64,000 nt of DNA. Source: Callipepla californica brunnescens. Taxonomy: Eukaryota > Chordata > Aves > Galliformes > Odontophoridae. The DNA is taken from the NCBI GenBank assembly GCA_023055505.1, contig JALIRH010000044.1, forward strand, positions 4,402,001-4,466,000. The letters run 5' to 3'. The notes under the pieces were generated by a model. That model saw only the letters and a program-made list of their open reading frames with translations. It was not told where the DNA came from and ran no database searches. This document shows positions 1 to 14,200 of this stretch, one piece after another (within the stretch, counting starts at the first letter, position 1; each line of letters begins with the position of its first letter). The translations under genes were made by a program, and so were the position numbers.

Positions 1-2020
1 TAAAGGTAAGCCAGTGGAAAAGAAGCAGGTTTCTGTTTTGGGCCATCAGGTTGGAATAAAAGCTGTAACCTTTTTCTTGACTCAACCTGTCAGAGCTGGT
101 AGTTACCATTCTAGCACTAGGAAATCCACCTGTCCCCTGGCTGGTTGAGCCCAGTCTGAAATGTCGTAAGGAAGTACTGATTCAGTATGCTGTCTGCTTC
201 CTACAGGATAAGGGGTTTTCATTTCTGTTGTTGCAGTCTAACCCTTTGGACAAGAAACTCTCCCATGTCCAGTGGTGAAAGGAGTCCACCTGCTGAGGCT
301 GTTAGCACATGCTTTGGGCAGCATGCTGAGCTCTTTTCTCTGCCAGCCTGGTTTCCATACTGCTGTTCTAAGCACATGGCTGCTCCCAGTAGTACTGACC
401 TGGGAAGGAGAAGTGGATTCTCATTACAAGTTCTGCAGCATGAGGAAAATGAGTCTTCTGCTCTTGGTCTTTCCTATTGTACCTCTCAAAAGCAGTCAAC
501 CCTAAGGTTACTGACTGATAGCCAGCTTCATAAATGGCTGGTGGAGACTTAAGTGAGAATGACTGTTTGCTATGAGAAGTACAGACAGGAATGAATGTTC
601 TGTTCTTTATGACTTTTATTTTGTTTTGTGTAAGTTATGAACAAGGAGCTCTTGGTCCTTTAGAAGCATCTTACGAGTATTCTGTAAGAGGTGATTGCTG
701 AGCTTCTCTGCCAAACAAATAGGCCACAAAGGGCAGAGCTTGCAGGAACCTGGGTGCTATTTGTGCACAGTCCGCTTGTGTCAGAGCTCAGTGCTCTGTG
801 GGAATTTGGATGCAGTTGGAAAGATGGGGAAGATGCTTCCCCTCTGTTTGCTGCAGAGAGAGGTGGAACAGAGACAGGAAGAAGTGTAACTTATAAGTAG
901 ACAGAGAGCTGTTGTTTCAACTGTGCTGCATTTTTGTCATGGCACCCTTTGGAAAAACTCTTCTGCTATTTTTGTCTGATTCTTACTATACATTCTAAAA
1001 TGTAATTTTTCATATGTTTTAAAGGAATGTGTAGGAAATGGTTCAAGTGCCAAATTCCATCAGATGTCAGAGAAAGTTACAGAGATGCATCTGAATCTCT
1101 GAAAACCTGCCTCAAAACTTTACTTGCAGTATCTGTTTGCATAGGAAGGTTTGGCCATCCAGAACTTCTGCAAGCAGCGAAGCAGAGTGTAAGACACTCA
1201 GCAATCCAGCCAAATCCCCTAGTGGAAATGCTGTCTTGTTTTCTTAATTATGGCTGTTCTGGCCTCTGAGACCCTTGAACTGCTCATCCTCTTTTGAAAC
1301 ACTGCTTAGGAAAATAGGTCATCTCTGGTCCAGCGTTTTATTTGATTGGTTCATAGGACCCAAAGATGTTAACTGTTCCTGGATAGCTGTTTCCTGGTGC
1401 TCTCATTCTCCAGTATACAAACCCATAAGGAAGTTCCTGTAGTTCCTAGTGATTGCTCTTGTCTGGATTTCACGCCCACTACTTCCTCTCTTGTGGCTAA
1501 AACAAATGGGAGACCAATTTGTCTCTTTGGGTAGCATGGTCCAGGCAATGTAAGGTTTTTCAGTGTAAGATATGGTCTGGTAAGATTTTGTAAAAAGAGT
1601 ACGTGTTGAGTTTGAAGTCAGTTCTATGGAAAATGACATTCTTGTCACTTCAGGATATGCTGAATTAATTTAATCCACCTCATTTGTGTATATAAATAGT
1701 GATTAGCAAAGCTGTAGAAAGCTCTAGAGAATGGAAAACTAGAAGTCTGGGGAAATTTCAAGTCTAGGCCATGAGGTGTTAGAAGATGAATTTTCCTGGG
1801 GAACAAGCTGAAGTGTTACTGCCTTCTCTGCTTCTTTCGTCTCTAACAGATCTAGTGCTAGCTGCTGCAGGAACAACACAGGCAAACCACATAAACCACA
1901 CATCTAATTCAGCATAGGAATTTCTGTAGTGAGATATGGAAACAGCTGTGTTCATAGAAGTTGTGCAGAGCTTGCTGTAACTTCTGTTTTGTTGACTTTT
2001 GCATTGGCCTTGAAGATCTG
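1..2020. other. Noncoding stretch, 5' of MARCHF8 coding region
   Basis: No exon, RNA gene or clear repeat recognised. Short open frames (for example 1027-1269) show no family resemblance. Presumably 5' intron or flank of MARCHF8. Confidence 0.6.
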
Positions 2021-2081
2021 TTGCTGGACATGATGATCCTTATGGGTCCCTTTCAACACGGGATGTTCTGTGATCCTGTGG
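2021..2081 (+). mobile_element. CR1 LINE 3'-end fragment, sense orientation
   Basis: Contains the characteristic avian CR1 terminal block: a GGACATGATGATCCTTATGG-like segment, then GGGTCCCTTTCAACACGGGA and TTCTGTGATCCTGTGG, close to the TTCTATGATTCTATG tail. Only the last 60 bp or so are present, typical of 5'-truncated CR1 insertions. Confidence 0.8.
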
Positions 2082-2897
2082 TCTGCTGGCAGCCTGTGTG
2101 TCGTGGCAGAGCCAGTGTTAGACTTGCTGGGTGGGCTTTGCCGGTGGTGAAGTCCTGCACCTCCAGGTCCTTGCATCTTTACTAAGTCAGGGCCGGTGTT
2201 ACTTTTTTTGTCCTTTGGCCTTTCCTGAAAATACCACTTGGCCAAAGAACTCCTCATTTCCGAAGCAGATTCTCCTTTATTGCTTACCACAATATTTTTG
2301 CAGGTCTTTTATCAAGGTATGTAACATGTAACCGCATTCCTGTGAAGTGCTGAGCAACCACTTAAAAGATTACATTGTGTTTATTGATTCCCGGGTAGGT
2401 AAATGGATGAGATGCCCTTGCAAAGTCTTTGCTAGTACTGTTTTGTTGTTATTGCTTGTTCGTCTGTTTTTTTTTCTGTCTGTTCAGCTCTGGCTTTAAG
2501 AGCTATGTTAGTCTTAAATGTAACTCATCACCAGACAGTTCACAAACAGTCACAGAGATCTGAGCCATCAAGAGTTTCCAGTGCTTGCTGTTTCTTTCCC
2601 ATAAACTGGGGAACGCTGGCCTTCCCTCTGTGCCCAGCTGGCCATCAGATTTGGGCTGCTGTGGGGGAAAGGTGCATGCACATGGCTGTTCAACTGCCTG
2701 TCTTCTAAAATAGATTATTCTCTGGAGTTTGCCCTAGAGACCTCCAGACAGGTAAGGAAGCCTGACAGCACAACTTGAATTCAGACAGGGACCTGGCAGA
2801 ATGTCACAGCTGATTGAAAGCACTGTTGAAATTTCTGATGCCAGATGTCTAATAGGTCGCAAAATATTAACAGATTCTAGAAACTGTGGCTGAGATA

Positions 2898-2930
2898 TTT
2901 TTTTTTCCTTTTTTTTTTTTTTTTTTTTTT
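2898..2930 (+). repeat. Poly-T tract
   Basis: T9-CC-T22. It could be the A tail of an old minus-strand retroposed element, but no element body is recognisable next to it. Confidence 0.9.
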
Positions 2931-5311
2931 CTTGATGAAATGAGTTGCAGTCAACTATTATGAGCACTTTGCTGCTCAAGGCTCATTAAAGGATCTCTGT
3001 TTTATACCTTACAGAGCAAGCAGCCAGCTTCGGTACAGAATATGTAGGTTGTGTATATTGGGGTGGATAACTCCTTTGTTTCCATTCTGTATGCCTTAGT
3101 ATCTGCCTCCAAAGTTTCTGTCCTTAAAGGGCACCAGGCAGGCAGATACATGACAGCAGCCCACGTGCAGGTGGAGCTGCTCATGGACAACTGTGCCAGT
3201 TTTCTTTTCTGATAAAAGAGGCATTGAATTTAGGAATCTCATTTAACAGATGACTGAGAATGGCTAAGGGCAGCTTTCTCCTCAGCTTTGGCCACAGCTT
3301 CACTAAGATCCTCTGCACACTGCGAAGGATGAGAGGTTCATTTTGAGGAACAAAACATCCCCAGCTGTTCTTCCCCAAGCAGGTAGTTTGCCTTTTGCCC
3401 TGTTCTGGACTTAGAACAGGAAACACTGCTCTTTGAATCAAGAAGGTCAGTTAGGGGAGGCACAGAGAGGAGAAGGACTGAAGGAACTGGGGTGACAGAC
3501 TAGAAGTGTATATGTGGATACAAGATTACACACAACAGTGCTACTTTTTAGAAAAGCATATGGATACTTGTAGCCTCCCTTCCTCTCACCTACTTTATTT
3601 TCAACAAGCTTTTCAGTTCTGCTTTGTTGTTTGTACAGCGGGGGAGACTATCTGTAGGAATAAAGATGGCATTTCTTAACAGACAGATAGGCTTCCCCTG
3701 GGTCTGATGTGCTGGTTCTAATGACCAGAATAATTTGTCGCTCTGACTCACTGGCTGCTAATAGCTCTGTGCCATCAGTGCCGCTTAAGGGTGGGGACGT
3801 GCTGCTGTTCAGGGCTGGGTTTTGGGTTCCAGTCTCCTGTTACTCAGGAATGTGCACAGGTGCAGTAGTGGGGATCCTCACATCACTGTATTCCCTTCTT
3901 GACCGGTCTGCTTTTTGCCAGGAGAAATTTGCCTTTAGAGGGCCATTTGAATAATAATGTCAGAACAGGAAGCAACAGGTTCCCCGTGCACAGATTGCTT
4001 TATATCACTGATTAAATACTGAGGAAATGTTCAGACAACTCTGGTGGAGTGCTTCACGTGGCAGTGGATGTGAACCTGGCCTCTGCCTTCCTGTAGGCAG
4101 GTGATGTCACATGGCCTGTTAATGAGAGTGCCTCTTCTGATTGCTGCAAGGATTCATTTCTTTAACTTTGTTCCTAATGACTTCAGAAAACATCTTCTGC
4201 TGACAGCACCTCCTTCAAAGCCCAGGGGGCTGTGGCAGGACGAAGGACCTCCTGTGACTGTTTATATTTGCTTTCACTGCTGCTGGCTCCTCGAGTCATC
4301 CAGGACAGAGGATTAATCTCTCTGATCCCTCTATTTCTAGTTGTTTAAACTATTGAGGATGATTCACTATTAGGCCAATCCTTGTTATAAGCTCTTATAA
4401 CTGCAGATGCATCGGACAGAAGAGGAAGGCTAATGAAAAATGTAACATATTTGTGCTACATATATGGAAAGATGGATGGATGGAGCGGAACATGGAGTCA
4501 TGTGGTGTAGGGCTCTTCTATGCTTTCATGCTATGGGCCATGTTATAGCACGGAGTTCTTGCAGATTCCTCATCTTGCCCTCTCTGAGAATAATTTCGTA
4601 CCTTTTTCTCCCATGATTGCCTTCAGCAGACTGCTCTTCAGGGACTTATGATGAACAGCTTGATGAATTCTGTTACAATAGACAGAAAGTGAAAGTTGGT
4701 GGTGGCTCTTCTGTTCTTAACAAGCCCAGTAAAATCTGACATATCAGAGCAATGTGCAGAACACAAGATTGTCGTTTATGGTACGTGATAGCAGAGTGCA
4801 AAATGCACATGGGAACTGCCTTGGGGGGTTATCAGAAGGTTTTGGTTTTTCCTTCCTTTCTGGTAAGTGAAATGAGTTTTCCCTGTATGTCTGCATCCAA
4901 AGTGTTGTCTATTTAAATGTGATTATCATCATCATAGCTTTGGGGTCATTTTTATGTAGAGCCTGCCTGCCAAATCTCAGCCGGAGGTGCCAGGACTAGA
5001 AAGTGCTGTCAGAAGTTTTCCTCTAGCTCAGTCTGTAATCAGTGAGTTGCATTCAAACTGCTTTAATGTAAGAAGTGTGTATGAATATACCTACATATAT
5101 ACACACGTGAAATATATAACAAGTTGATTACAAGCTTGTAGAGGGACTTCTGATCTTTGATATTGAACAGGAACTCTCAATGAGAGGATTTTCTTGTTCC
5201 AAACAGCATAAATGCCTATAGAACTGGTGTCTTGCTGCAAGGAGAACATGAGTCTGCACAGCTCTCTAAGGAGGAAGAAAGTTCACTTAGCAGCTAAAGG
5301 TTTGTCTTGAG

Positions 5312-5400
5312 AGGCAGGAAATCTGAGTCTTGTTCCTGCTTGCAGACTGTATTTTCTGGTTCAGGTCACCTCACCTGTGCCTAGCATAGATCTCTTCCAG
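5312..5400 (+). repeat. Possible degraded MIR/CORE-SINE-like fragment
   Basis: The order of words GGAAATCTGAGTCTTGTTCC, then GGTTCAGGTCACCTCACCTG and TGCCT resembles the MIR layout (question on a patient's-style 'loses consensus' block of rule: gggcaagtcac..tcacctctctgtgcct). Very degraded; recall-based match only. Confidence 0.3.
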
Positions 5401-8400
5401 CTCAGGTATCACCTGGCCTGCCTAGTGTAATGCTCTTGGGGCTTTTTTAATGACTGGTTTTCAGCTTGCTTTCTGATCAGAAGTGTGCTTGTGCAATCAT
5501 AATGCTAGTAGCTTCTGAACCTGATGGCCAAATGTCAGATATCTGCTGAAACAGCAGGCGTCACAGGAGGAAGGGAAAGCAAGCTGCAATGTCACGGCCA
5601 AGAGCTGCAGCCTCACCCTGAGCCAAAGCTCACGGAGGTGGTACTTTTTTAGACACAAGACAGTCCACGTGAGTGGGTGACACTTGGCCTGCTGCAACTG
5701 TAGGACACCAGAATGCAAGCTATCAGTGTGCCAATCCTTCTGCCCATTGGATGGTTGCCTTTCTTTGGAAGGTGTTTTGAAAGCCTGGGGGAAAAGCTTA
5801 AGAATTGCTACTAAATTAGAATTGGCACTGTGCAGCAGCCTCTTCACAAAATTAATGTTTGATAACATAAGGGGGTGGAGGGAGGAGAGGCTCAGTTGTA
5901 AAATTACAGGAGGCTTGTCAGGATGGCTTGATCTTGAGAGGTAACAAGAAGAAGAAGCATGTTTGATTAAAAAAAATTGAAGGGAGGTTTAACTTTGCTC
6001 TTGACATAAAGCAGAAGCCAATAAAAGAGATCAGATTTCAGCCTTCTGAAAGGATTGGTGTCCTTATGCAGTGTGTTAATGCTGTATTGTTGAAATCTCT
6101 CTGCTTTGGGGTATGAAAACTCTGTGTAATTGCTGTTCAGCAGTTTCTTTGCATGAGAAGTGTCATTTGCTTCTGTGATTCACATGACAGTGAGGTTCAG
6201 CTATTTTGTACCCTTTGTCCTAGGATTGGACCTGAAAGAAGAGGATAACCTCTGAGCAAGGCCCCTGGAGTCGAGTCTTTCAAATATTGTGAAAACATTC
6301 ACTAACTTGCTTTCATTATCAAACTGCAAGGCTTGAATGGGCCCTGTGTTGTTCTGTACAAGCTGCTACAAGCTTTGGCAGGTGGGTGAGAAAGAGCCAT
6401 GCTCTGCTACACCTGAAGAGCTCTGTAGCTCTGAGGCATATTAGAGGTGAGATGCTTTTTTACATATCTTTCTGGGAGTGAAGAACTGCAGTGTGATGTT
6501 TTCCAGGCAAATTTCTGAGCAGGTGAGATTTGGAAGACCCTGTTGTATTTGTCAGATGGCTAGAAGTTCAGAATTATTCTTTGCCCTTTCATGATCCATC
6601 TGATTGTTTTTTTTTTTTTGGATTGGTCTGATGTATGCTGTGCAGTCTTTTGTTGTCTTTCTTCTTCCTGGGCTCTGAGTCTCTTGTGGTCAGCATGTGG
6701 TGTTTTGGGGACCCTGAGATACTTGTATCTGCACTGGGCATAGGTTTTTAGTTCACCAGTGGTATTGATATCAGCTTATCCAAGTACAGCACTAAGGAAT
6801 AAGAGATCTTTGTTCAGCCATACCCTGGCAAGAAGCAAGCACAGCACTGTGTGGTCCAGCTGATGGAGAGTCTGAGCACAAGGAAGCTGAGTTATGATCA
6901 GTTCTTTACACAGGAGCATCCATCATGCAATTGTCTCGTGTCTGTGGTCTCCTGTTGTGTGTGTTAGACATTTATTATGGTTACCTGCTTTCTCTGTGTA
7001 CTTGAGTTCTACTTGTCACCTGAGACATGCGTGCCATCTCTGAATGCCCACTGGCAAGTTTTCCCATCTGCATTTTCACACTACAGTATTACAGGTGCTT
7101 CACTTGGTCTTTGTGAGCCTGTGATGCCAGGAGATGTCCTGCTGGTTGGCTCCTGCTGGCTCACTTTTCAGGTCCTCCATAGCTGCTGTATGTAGGCTCA
7201 AGTCCCACATGGGTCAGGCAGAGCCACTCTTAATGGGCTGTGCCCGCTGCAGGGCTTGTGGGATGCTGCAGGTATGGCTCTGCTCCAGGGCAGTCGCTTT
7301 GCTGAGGGAAGGTGTGGTACTTTAATGTTATTGTGCTTTCCACAAGACCTTGTGAGTGATATATTCATGGTCTTTTGGTTGTAACTGGCATTATTTCTTC
7401 TGCAAAGAAAGGAAAGAAACTCCAAGCTGATCATCCAGTTCTGACTGTCCTTCTTTGTGTCATGTCCTGTAAGCCTCATGGACAGTCCCTGTGATTGATG
7501 TAATCTAACTAATGTACAGAAGAGACATCTGAGTCACAATAGAGAACTTAATAAGATGAGGAAGCCATCGAGTTTCAAATCTGAAAGTGGTTTTGTGTCA
7601 GCAGAGGAGGGTAATGGAAAGCAGCATGACAGTGCATCACGTACTGCTGTGGCCACACCATGGACATGTGGAGGCACAGGCCTGCTTCTCCCACATGCAG
7701 TTTGCCCTCAGCAGCCCCTGGGAGCCAGGGCAGAGCTGGTGACTTTCTGAGCTGAGCCCTTTGTGTGCTCACTCTTCTTTCTTTACTGAAATGTGCCAAA
7801 AAAAATAAGGGGAGAAAACCACTGGTAGGCCAAGTCATGATATATCCTGGAGAGCAATGACAGGGTAGTGTGCCTCCTGAGACCCCCTGTTTAGAATATG
7901 CTGCTGCAGCATGGCAGCTGTCGGAGGGACAGGTTGCGCAGCTTGTAACTGCCTTCACTGCTGTGTGAAGATAGCTGTGCCTTTCCTAGACGTCTTTATC
8001 TCCCATTGCGATTCCTTCTAGGCTTTGCTTGAAAATCCTGCAGCTCTTAAGAAGTCTCTTCTGGGCTGAGTGATAGCTGCTTTCCCTCTTTTCTGTTCCC
8101 AGCAAAGATGACTGATAGATGATGGCTTTTGAAGAGATACTGAATATTGTATTGGAAGCTGGTGCCTAAAACATAGTTCTAAGAAAGGCAGTGACTCACT
8201 TATAACTCGGTGGCCCTGGCTCAATCAGACGGCTGCTAAAAATAACCCACCTTCTAATTCCACTGTTGATCACTAATTGGAGAAGTATTCTCATTTATAA
8301 CCTGCAGATAGGGCAAGATCAGAGGTTGAAGTGCAATCTCTAGTTTGCCAGTTAGGAGAGTCAGTGTTTGGAGGGGGCATTCTGGGGGAGACTAGCTCAG

Positions 8401-11009
8401 AGTGATGGTGCTGGCTTTGCCCTGAGCTCCTGCTGGATCCTATCCCCAGCCAGATGCTGTAGGGTGCCTTTTTCTCCATCCCTGGTGCACTGTCCTAGGG
8501 AAAATTCTTTGTCCTTGAAACTCTGATCGTGCAAACAAACCCTTCCACGCTGTGTGTTTGTGGCATCCTTTATGTTTTGTGCTTCAAACTGTTCAGTAGC
8601 GCTGGTTTAGTGCTAAAAGGACAACTGCCTGCTTTTGCAGTAGAAGCAGCATGTTTTGACAGCATGGAAAAAGGAGCCTTTTCAGCTGTTGTGTAGCATC
8701 TCATAAGGTAGCACTTTGCTCGCTTTTTAGCCTCTTTGTTTTATTTTCTAAGTTAGCCAGTCACTGTCCACTGCAGTGATGCACTGAGAGCTGAACTGAC
8801 CTTGCTGAAGTGTGAACCCTCTGTTAGCTTTGTAGAAAATGCAGGAGTGTGGGATTGTACCAAGTTACTTCTTTGACAGAGGATGGCAAAGGGAGCTTGC
8901 AAAAGAGGAGTTTTTGCCATTGCCAGCTGCTACTATTCAGTGAATAGCATCTGTCCCTGTAATCAGGAGTGTGACTTCCTGCAGGACTAATGTTTGGAGC
9001 TTTGTTCACAAAGAGCACAGGTAGTGCAGAAGCATGTGAGGCACCAGGTCACTTGTGACACAGAGGGCACACTGTCTGAGATGCTTCCTGTGGCACCCAG
9101 AGACTGAATGGAGATTATTGGGTCCTCCAAGGAGAAATTGTGAATATTTTGGTCACGTGTGGGTTCCATCGTTTCTGAAATGTCAGCATCCATATCCTTT
9201 ATCTTTAAGTACTGTATGGAAGTCTTGGTGCTGTTGTCCGTCCAGTGCTGGGCAGCCTGTACCAAAGATGGGACTGTCACTGGGGTGGACACAACTGTGA
9301 GCTGAAAACAGAGGGGATTTTGTCTTGATTGTCTAGCATTATCTGTTGTGCTTGAAATCAGGATTAGTTTTCTGCTTTTTTATTTTTTTTAAAGTCTTGT
9401 ATTTGTCATGTTAAGCTGGTTTGTTAAGAAATAAGGTCATATTTCTCTATTATGCTAATTCAGCAGACATTTGTATTATGATTCTGTAGTAATATTTTAC
9501 CTATTTTTTGTTTGGCCTCATCAGGTTCAATACTTTCCTCTTTCCAACAGTATACTTCCTTACAGTAGTGATTAAATTTCAACTAAAAAAGTGGCCTTCT
9601 TGCCTTCAGTTTCAGCAAATACCTGATAGAAACTGCTGTTCCTTCTAGTTTTTGTCCTCATGAATGTTTCAGATCTTACAGTAGTGCTTGCATGTGCCAG
9701 AATTGCATGGGCCTTATTCAGCACGCTTGGCTCATCACGCTGGCTCCTGTCTAAACTAATTTAAAGGAAAGCACATCCATTAGGGAAGAAGACAGAAAAG
9801 CCGCTTATAAATGTGATAGGGTTGGAAGATGTGACATGTCTATTGATATTGGTCATGATGCTGAATTTATTTTAAACGTTTCCCTGTATGGACAACTTCC
9901 CATATTGACTTCACTTGCCCTGTGCGTGTTCCCAGGAACCCTCCCGCTGGCCTGGCTCAGAAGGAAGCTGGTAGCAACCTTGTTTTGTGTGACAGTTCGT
10001 TGCTCCCTAACGGCCGAGGCTTCTCACCACCTTTACTTGGCTTTGAGCATCTCCTGGAGGAAAAACAAGAAGTCCTTTAAGCGGGCGAGCAACAGTGTCA
10101 TGAGTCACCCAAGCTGCAAGGAACAGACCTGTATGATTCTTGCAAACAGGCACCATTTCTGTTTACCTGGATGCTTGGCTTAGTTTTTGCAGCCTTCTGC
10201 AGCTGCTTGTAGTTGACAGGCTTTAGAAATACTGCTTCAGTGCTGGTGGTAGACAGCTGCAACACATTTTCACTGAACTGCATACAGACTGTATAAGTGC
10301 ATAGGTGGATTTTCATAGTGTTTCTCCAAACATCTTGAAGAAATGAAGGATCTAATATGAAATGGGACAGAAAGGGTCAATACTTGATTGCAGAACAATG
10401 AACAAGGGCAGAGGGTGAGGAAGTAACCAGTGGACACTTAGTTTCTTGTAAGTGTAAGAAAGGAATCCACAGTTGTGTATTCAGCTCATGATCACATCAA
10501 GAGGCTATTTTAGGTACAGTGGGAATGAATGGGCTTTTATAGATCATGGTAAGGAATGCCTTGTCCAGGGGCTTAGTGATGCCAGCTCCTTCTTTTCTGG
10601 TGCCACAGGCTGGGCCTATGGGGGAGGACATGCAGACTTGACACACGCCTTGCAGCACACTTGCATGAAATAACTGGCTAATGAAAGGAAACTGTTTTTG
10701 CTGACACTTTGGTGCTGCCAGTGCATGTTGGTGTCAGCCCTGTGTTGTGTGGGGAGCTGGGGCATGGGAATCCTGTCTGTTTGTCAGCACCCTGAAATTG
10801 GCTGCCTGTGCCTGCACCAGGGGCGCTCAAGATAAGAGAGCGTGCAGGCTTTTTAATCTCACTGCATGCACTGTGATGAGGCTGCAGCTGGGAGAGACCG
10901 TCTTGTTCTGGTGCTGGAGGGAAATTAATTCTGTTCAGACCTGGACTCTCTCTGTAGGCTTTACACAGCTTTGCTATTTATTGATAATGCTGTTATACAG
11001 GGAGTTCTT

Positions 11010-11240
11010 ATAGAACTGTAGAATCCTTAGAGTTGGAAGGGACCTTTTAAAGATCTGGTCCTACTCCTATGCAAAAAAATAGGGACATCCACAACTAGAT
11101 CAAGTTCCCCAGGGCTTCATTAAGCCTCGTCTTGAAAGTCTCCAGGGATAGGGCACCCACCACATTTCTGGACAACCTATTCCAGAGTCTCACCACCCAC
11201 ATTGTAAAAAGACCTTGAGTCTAATCTAAATATTCCCTTT
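11010..11240 (-). mobile_element. CR1 LINE 3' fragment, antisense orientation
   Basis: Reads as reverse-complement CR1: AGAACTGTAGAATCCTTAGA at the tail side, then AGTTGGAAGGGACCTTTTAA, CAGGGCTTCATTAAGCCTCG, GTCTCCAGGGATAGGGCACC, ACAACCTATTCCAGAGTCTC, ending about TCTAATCTAAATATTCCCTT. About 230 bp of the 3' end, diverged and 5'-truncated. Confidence 0.92.
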
Positions 11241-14200
11241 ATGGCACAGTTGTCACGTTAAAATTGATGAGAAATACTGTATTTGTTTCTCTAGCAGCTC
11301 TGTCAAATCAAGAACCTGGTGACTGTCACCGTGCAGGTATGAATCTGGGGAGTGATTAACACGTGCACTGCTGTTATCCCTGGTCTGACTGCAGTGCCTG
11401 GGATTGTGGTGGTACCAGATGCACCATATTGCTACAGTAAGGAGCAATGCCAGCACCACAGAAGTTATCTATGTGTGTGATGCGGATGGAAAGTTGGCAA
11501 GTGGAAGTACTGTTATCCTGCCATTGCACAGAGGGGTCAAATGAGGAATTTGAGCTCAGCTGATGGGCAGACCTTTATATTGTTGATGTTTAGGGGCAGA
11601 AAAGATGGGCACTTGTGCATGTGGGGCTGTGGATCCCACAGCTTGTTATCCTTTCTGGAGCATGAGCTCTCATGCAGCTGGCAATGCTGGTCCTTCACCT
11701 GCTGCTCTCTGGAAAGGGAGGCTTTTATTGGATGTTTGCAAATATATAGAGAAGGGATCAGTATGGAAGAAGGCTGAAAAAGTCATAATATGTTCGGGCA
11801 TAGGGTATGTACCTTTCCAATAGAAAGCTGTTGCAGTTCAATGACCTGTAAGTAGTATTCCCCCAGATTTAAGATGTATTTTCAATTTAACTCTCTTAAC
11901 TTCAGGGGAAAGGAAATGACTTCAGGTAGTTAGTTTTGCATCAGGAGGTCAGGTTATTTCTAAACGAGGGAAAATGCGGTTGAAAACAGAACTTAGTGGT
12001 GTCATGTACGTTTGTGGAAGAATCAAGCAGAGAATACTTGGTACATTGGCCTTCTTGCTTTATACTTGAGATCTGAAGACTGGTTTGGAGCTGTCCAATT
12101 TCTGCTTTGTGCAAGTTCCAAGGAATGTAGTTTTTAGCTACTTCCTTAGAAGGAGCTTAACAGTATGTCATAATGATGGAGAAACCTAGATCAATTTATT
12201 TTTAGGATTTCCAGAGTAAAGACATGTTGTAACTTAAGCCTGTAAATAAAGAGTTATCTGAGATTTAACTCATGAATCATTCAAAAGAAATACATTCTTA
12301 TGTGCACCAATTTGGAAATTTCTTATTCACTCAGGGACAAAGAGGCAGTGATTTCATACTTCTTCAAAATACAGAATCGTTTAGCCAATACTATGTTCTT
12401 TTTACTCTGGCTTAGGAGGAATGGTTTGCCTAGCAGCAATTAAACAATAGTGAAAAACGTTGCTTGGGCGCCTGTTGTTCAGAAATAGCTTTCACAAATG
12501 TTATCCTCTGATGTACTGGAAAATAAGTGATGTAGCACACGGTTTTCTTAGAAATGCATCATTGTTATCCATGTATAATACAGAATGTGAGCAATGTCCT
12601 CACTGAACAATAATGAAATTGTTTATTTACAGCGCAAGATAGTGAAGAAACTATTTACGCTGTTTGAGAAACATAGGCTTTCATTGTCCTCATGTAAATT
12701 TATGCATTTGTTTTCTATAGTCTTCATTAATTTTGAAGGTAAAGATACAGAGCAATTTTTTCCTGAATATCAGAACTGAGTTTCATGAACCTCAAAATGA
12801 TTAGAATAGAGAATGGAGATGGTCACAAGTGCATCTGACATAACAACACCTACAACTTGTATCTTCGAATAGAAATTTGTCTGTGTACGTGTGTTTGTGT
12901 TTTCATAAAAACTGAAGGAACAGGTGCGGTGCTGTTGCACTTTGTTATTGGACTGAATATTAGGAAGAAGAAAGTTATCATTCCCATCATTAAGAAAATA
13001 TTAGTTTGAGCCTTGTGATCAAAACAGCCACATTCTCCTCTGAGGCATGGATTCGGTGCCAATTCAGAGGAAGGATTGTGTTCCTTACAGGGGGACATTA
13101 ATTTTATAGAAAATTAACTTCTGGTTACTGTGGGAGTTAAGGGAAGGAATTGTGGCCAGGAGTGATAACAAGGCAAGTCCTGTGTGTGCTGTGACATCCC
13201 CAGTACAAATGGCTGTGAACTGCAGCAGTGCTGTCAGAGAGCACTGCTTGCTGGCTTGGAGAACAGCAGCCCTGGCTGTTGACCACTGAGTCCCCCCATC
13301 CTCATCAGGGGTTCTCAGTGAAAAGAGAATGAAACTTCAGCTTTACCTCTGCATCTTTTTTCATGTAGTAGTTAGAGACTGTTCCAGGGATTACCTCTGT
13401 TTCTGAGATGCAAATCGTGCCTATCTTCCACTGAAGACAAGGGAAGGAACTGCTAAGAGCTCTGGGACTGTTATTTACTGATCCCTCAATTTAACAGCTT
13501 TCTTGCCTAGTTCCATTATGTAGAAATGTTTGTAGAAACAATCATGTTTGTATTTAGAGAGGAGTCAGTCAGAGCTGGCAGATACCCTTCTTTCTTTGTG
13601 CTGTGTGTAATCTGCAGCTGTATGTTCCTGTGTCTTGAGAAGCTTTCTAAGGAACATCTGGAATATGGAAAAGGATCTTTTGTCCCCTTTCTAACTGTTC
13701 CTTTTCAGCTAAATAACAACATGATTTTAAAAAGGAAATAAGAAGAAAAATATTTTTGTCTTGAAGCTCATTATTTTTAGTACACTTGCAGGTGGAAGAA
13801 AGGAGGAACTGAGATAATAAAGTGAGAAGTTGCAGCAGAGTTAGTAAACATTGCAAGATATATGTACATAGGCATAGCTGTAAATAACAATAACTCAGAA
13901 TTGGATCTATGCAGAGCAAGATCTGAGTCCAAGGGTTCTTTTCACTTACAGCATTGAACTGACCATGCAATGCTCAAGGTTCTGTAGGGAAAGAAGTGTC
14001 AGTTTCTCTCCCCTCTCAACTTCAGCTCTCTTGATTAGATTTGTCAAGTTAACAAATGCATGTGAAGTGCATAAGCCTTGGTGTTCTTAAATGATGCTGT
14101 TAACAAAGTACTGATTAAGCTACAGTAAAACAAAATGAAGCACAGATGCAGGATCCTCTTTTTGAAAATGCACATCTGTCATCTCTAGAAAAGGATTATG

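Larger units (their letters stand above)
2082..11009. other. Noncoding stretch with minor simple repeats
   Basis: No exon recognised. It holds a T tract at 2898-2930 (T9, CC, T22), a T13 run at 6607-6619, a short GATG repeat near 4471-4483, and a modest cluster of seven CpGs at about 9930-10090 that does not reach island density. A doubtful SINE-like fragment at 5312-5400 is listed separately. Confidence 0.55.

Noticed and set aside
9836..10183. 115-residue plus-strand open frame overlapping a small CpG cluster
   Set aside because: No homology recognised, no acceptor/donor pair bounding it, and CpG density too low for an island.
13224..13248. Perfect 9-bp stem with a 7-nt loop, pre-miRNA-like
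   Set aside because: The stem does not extend to the roughly 30 bp needed for a microRNA precursor.
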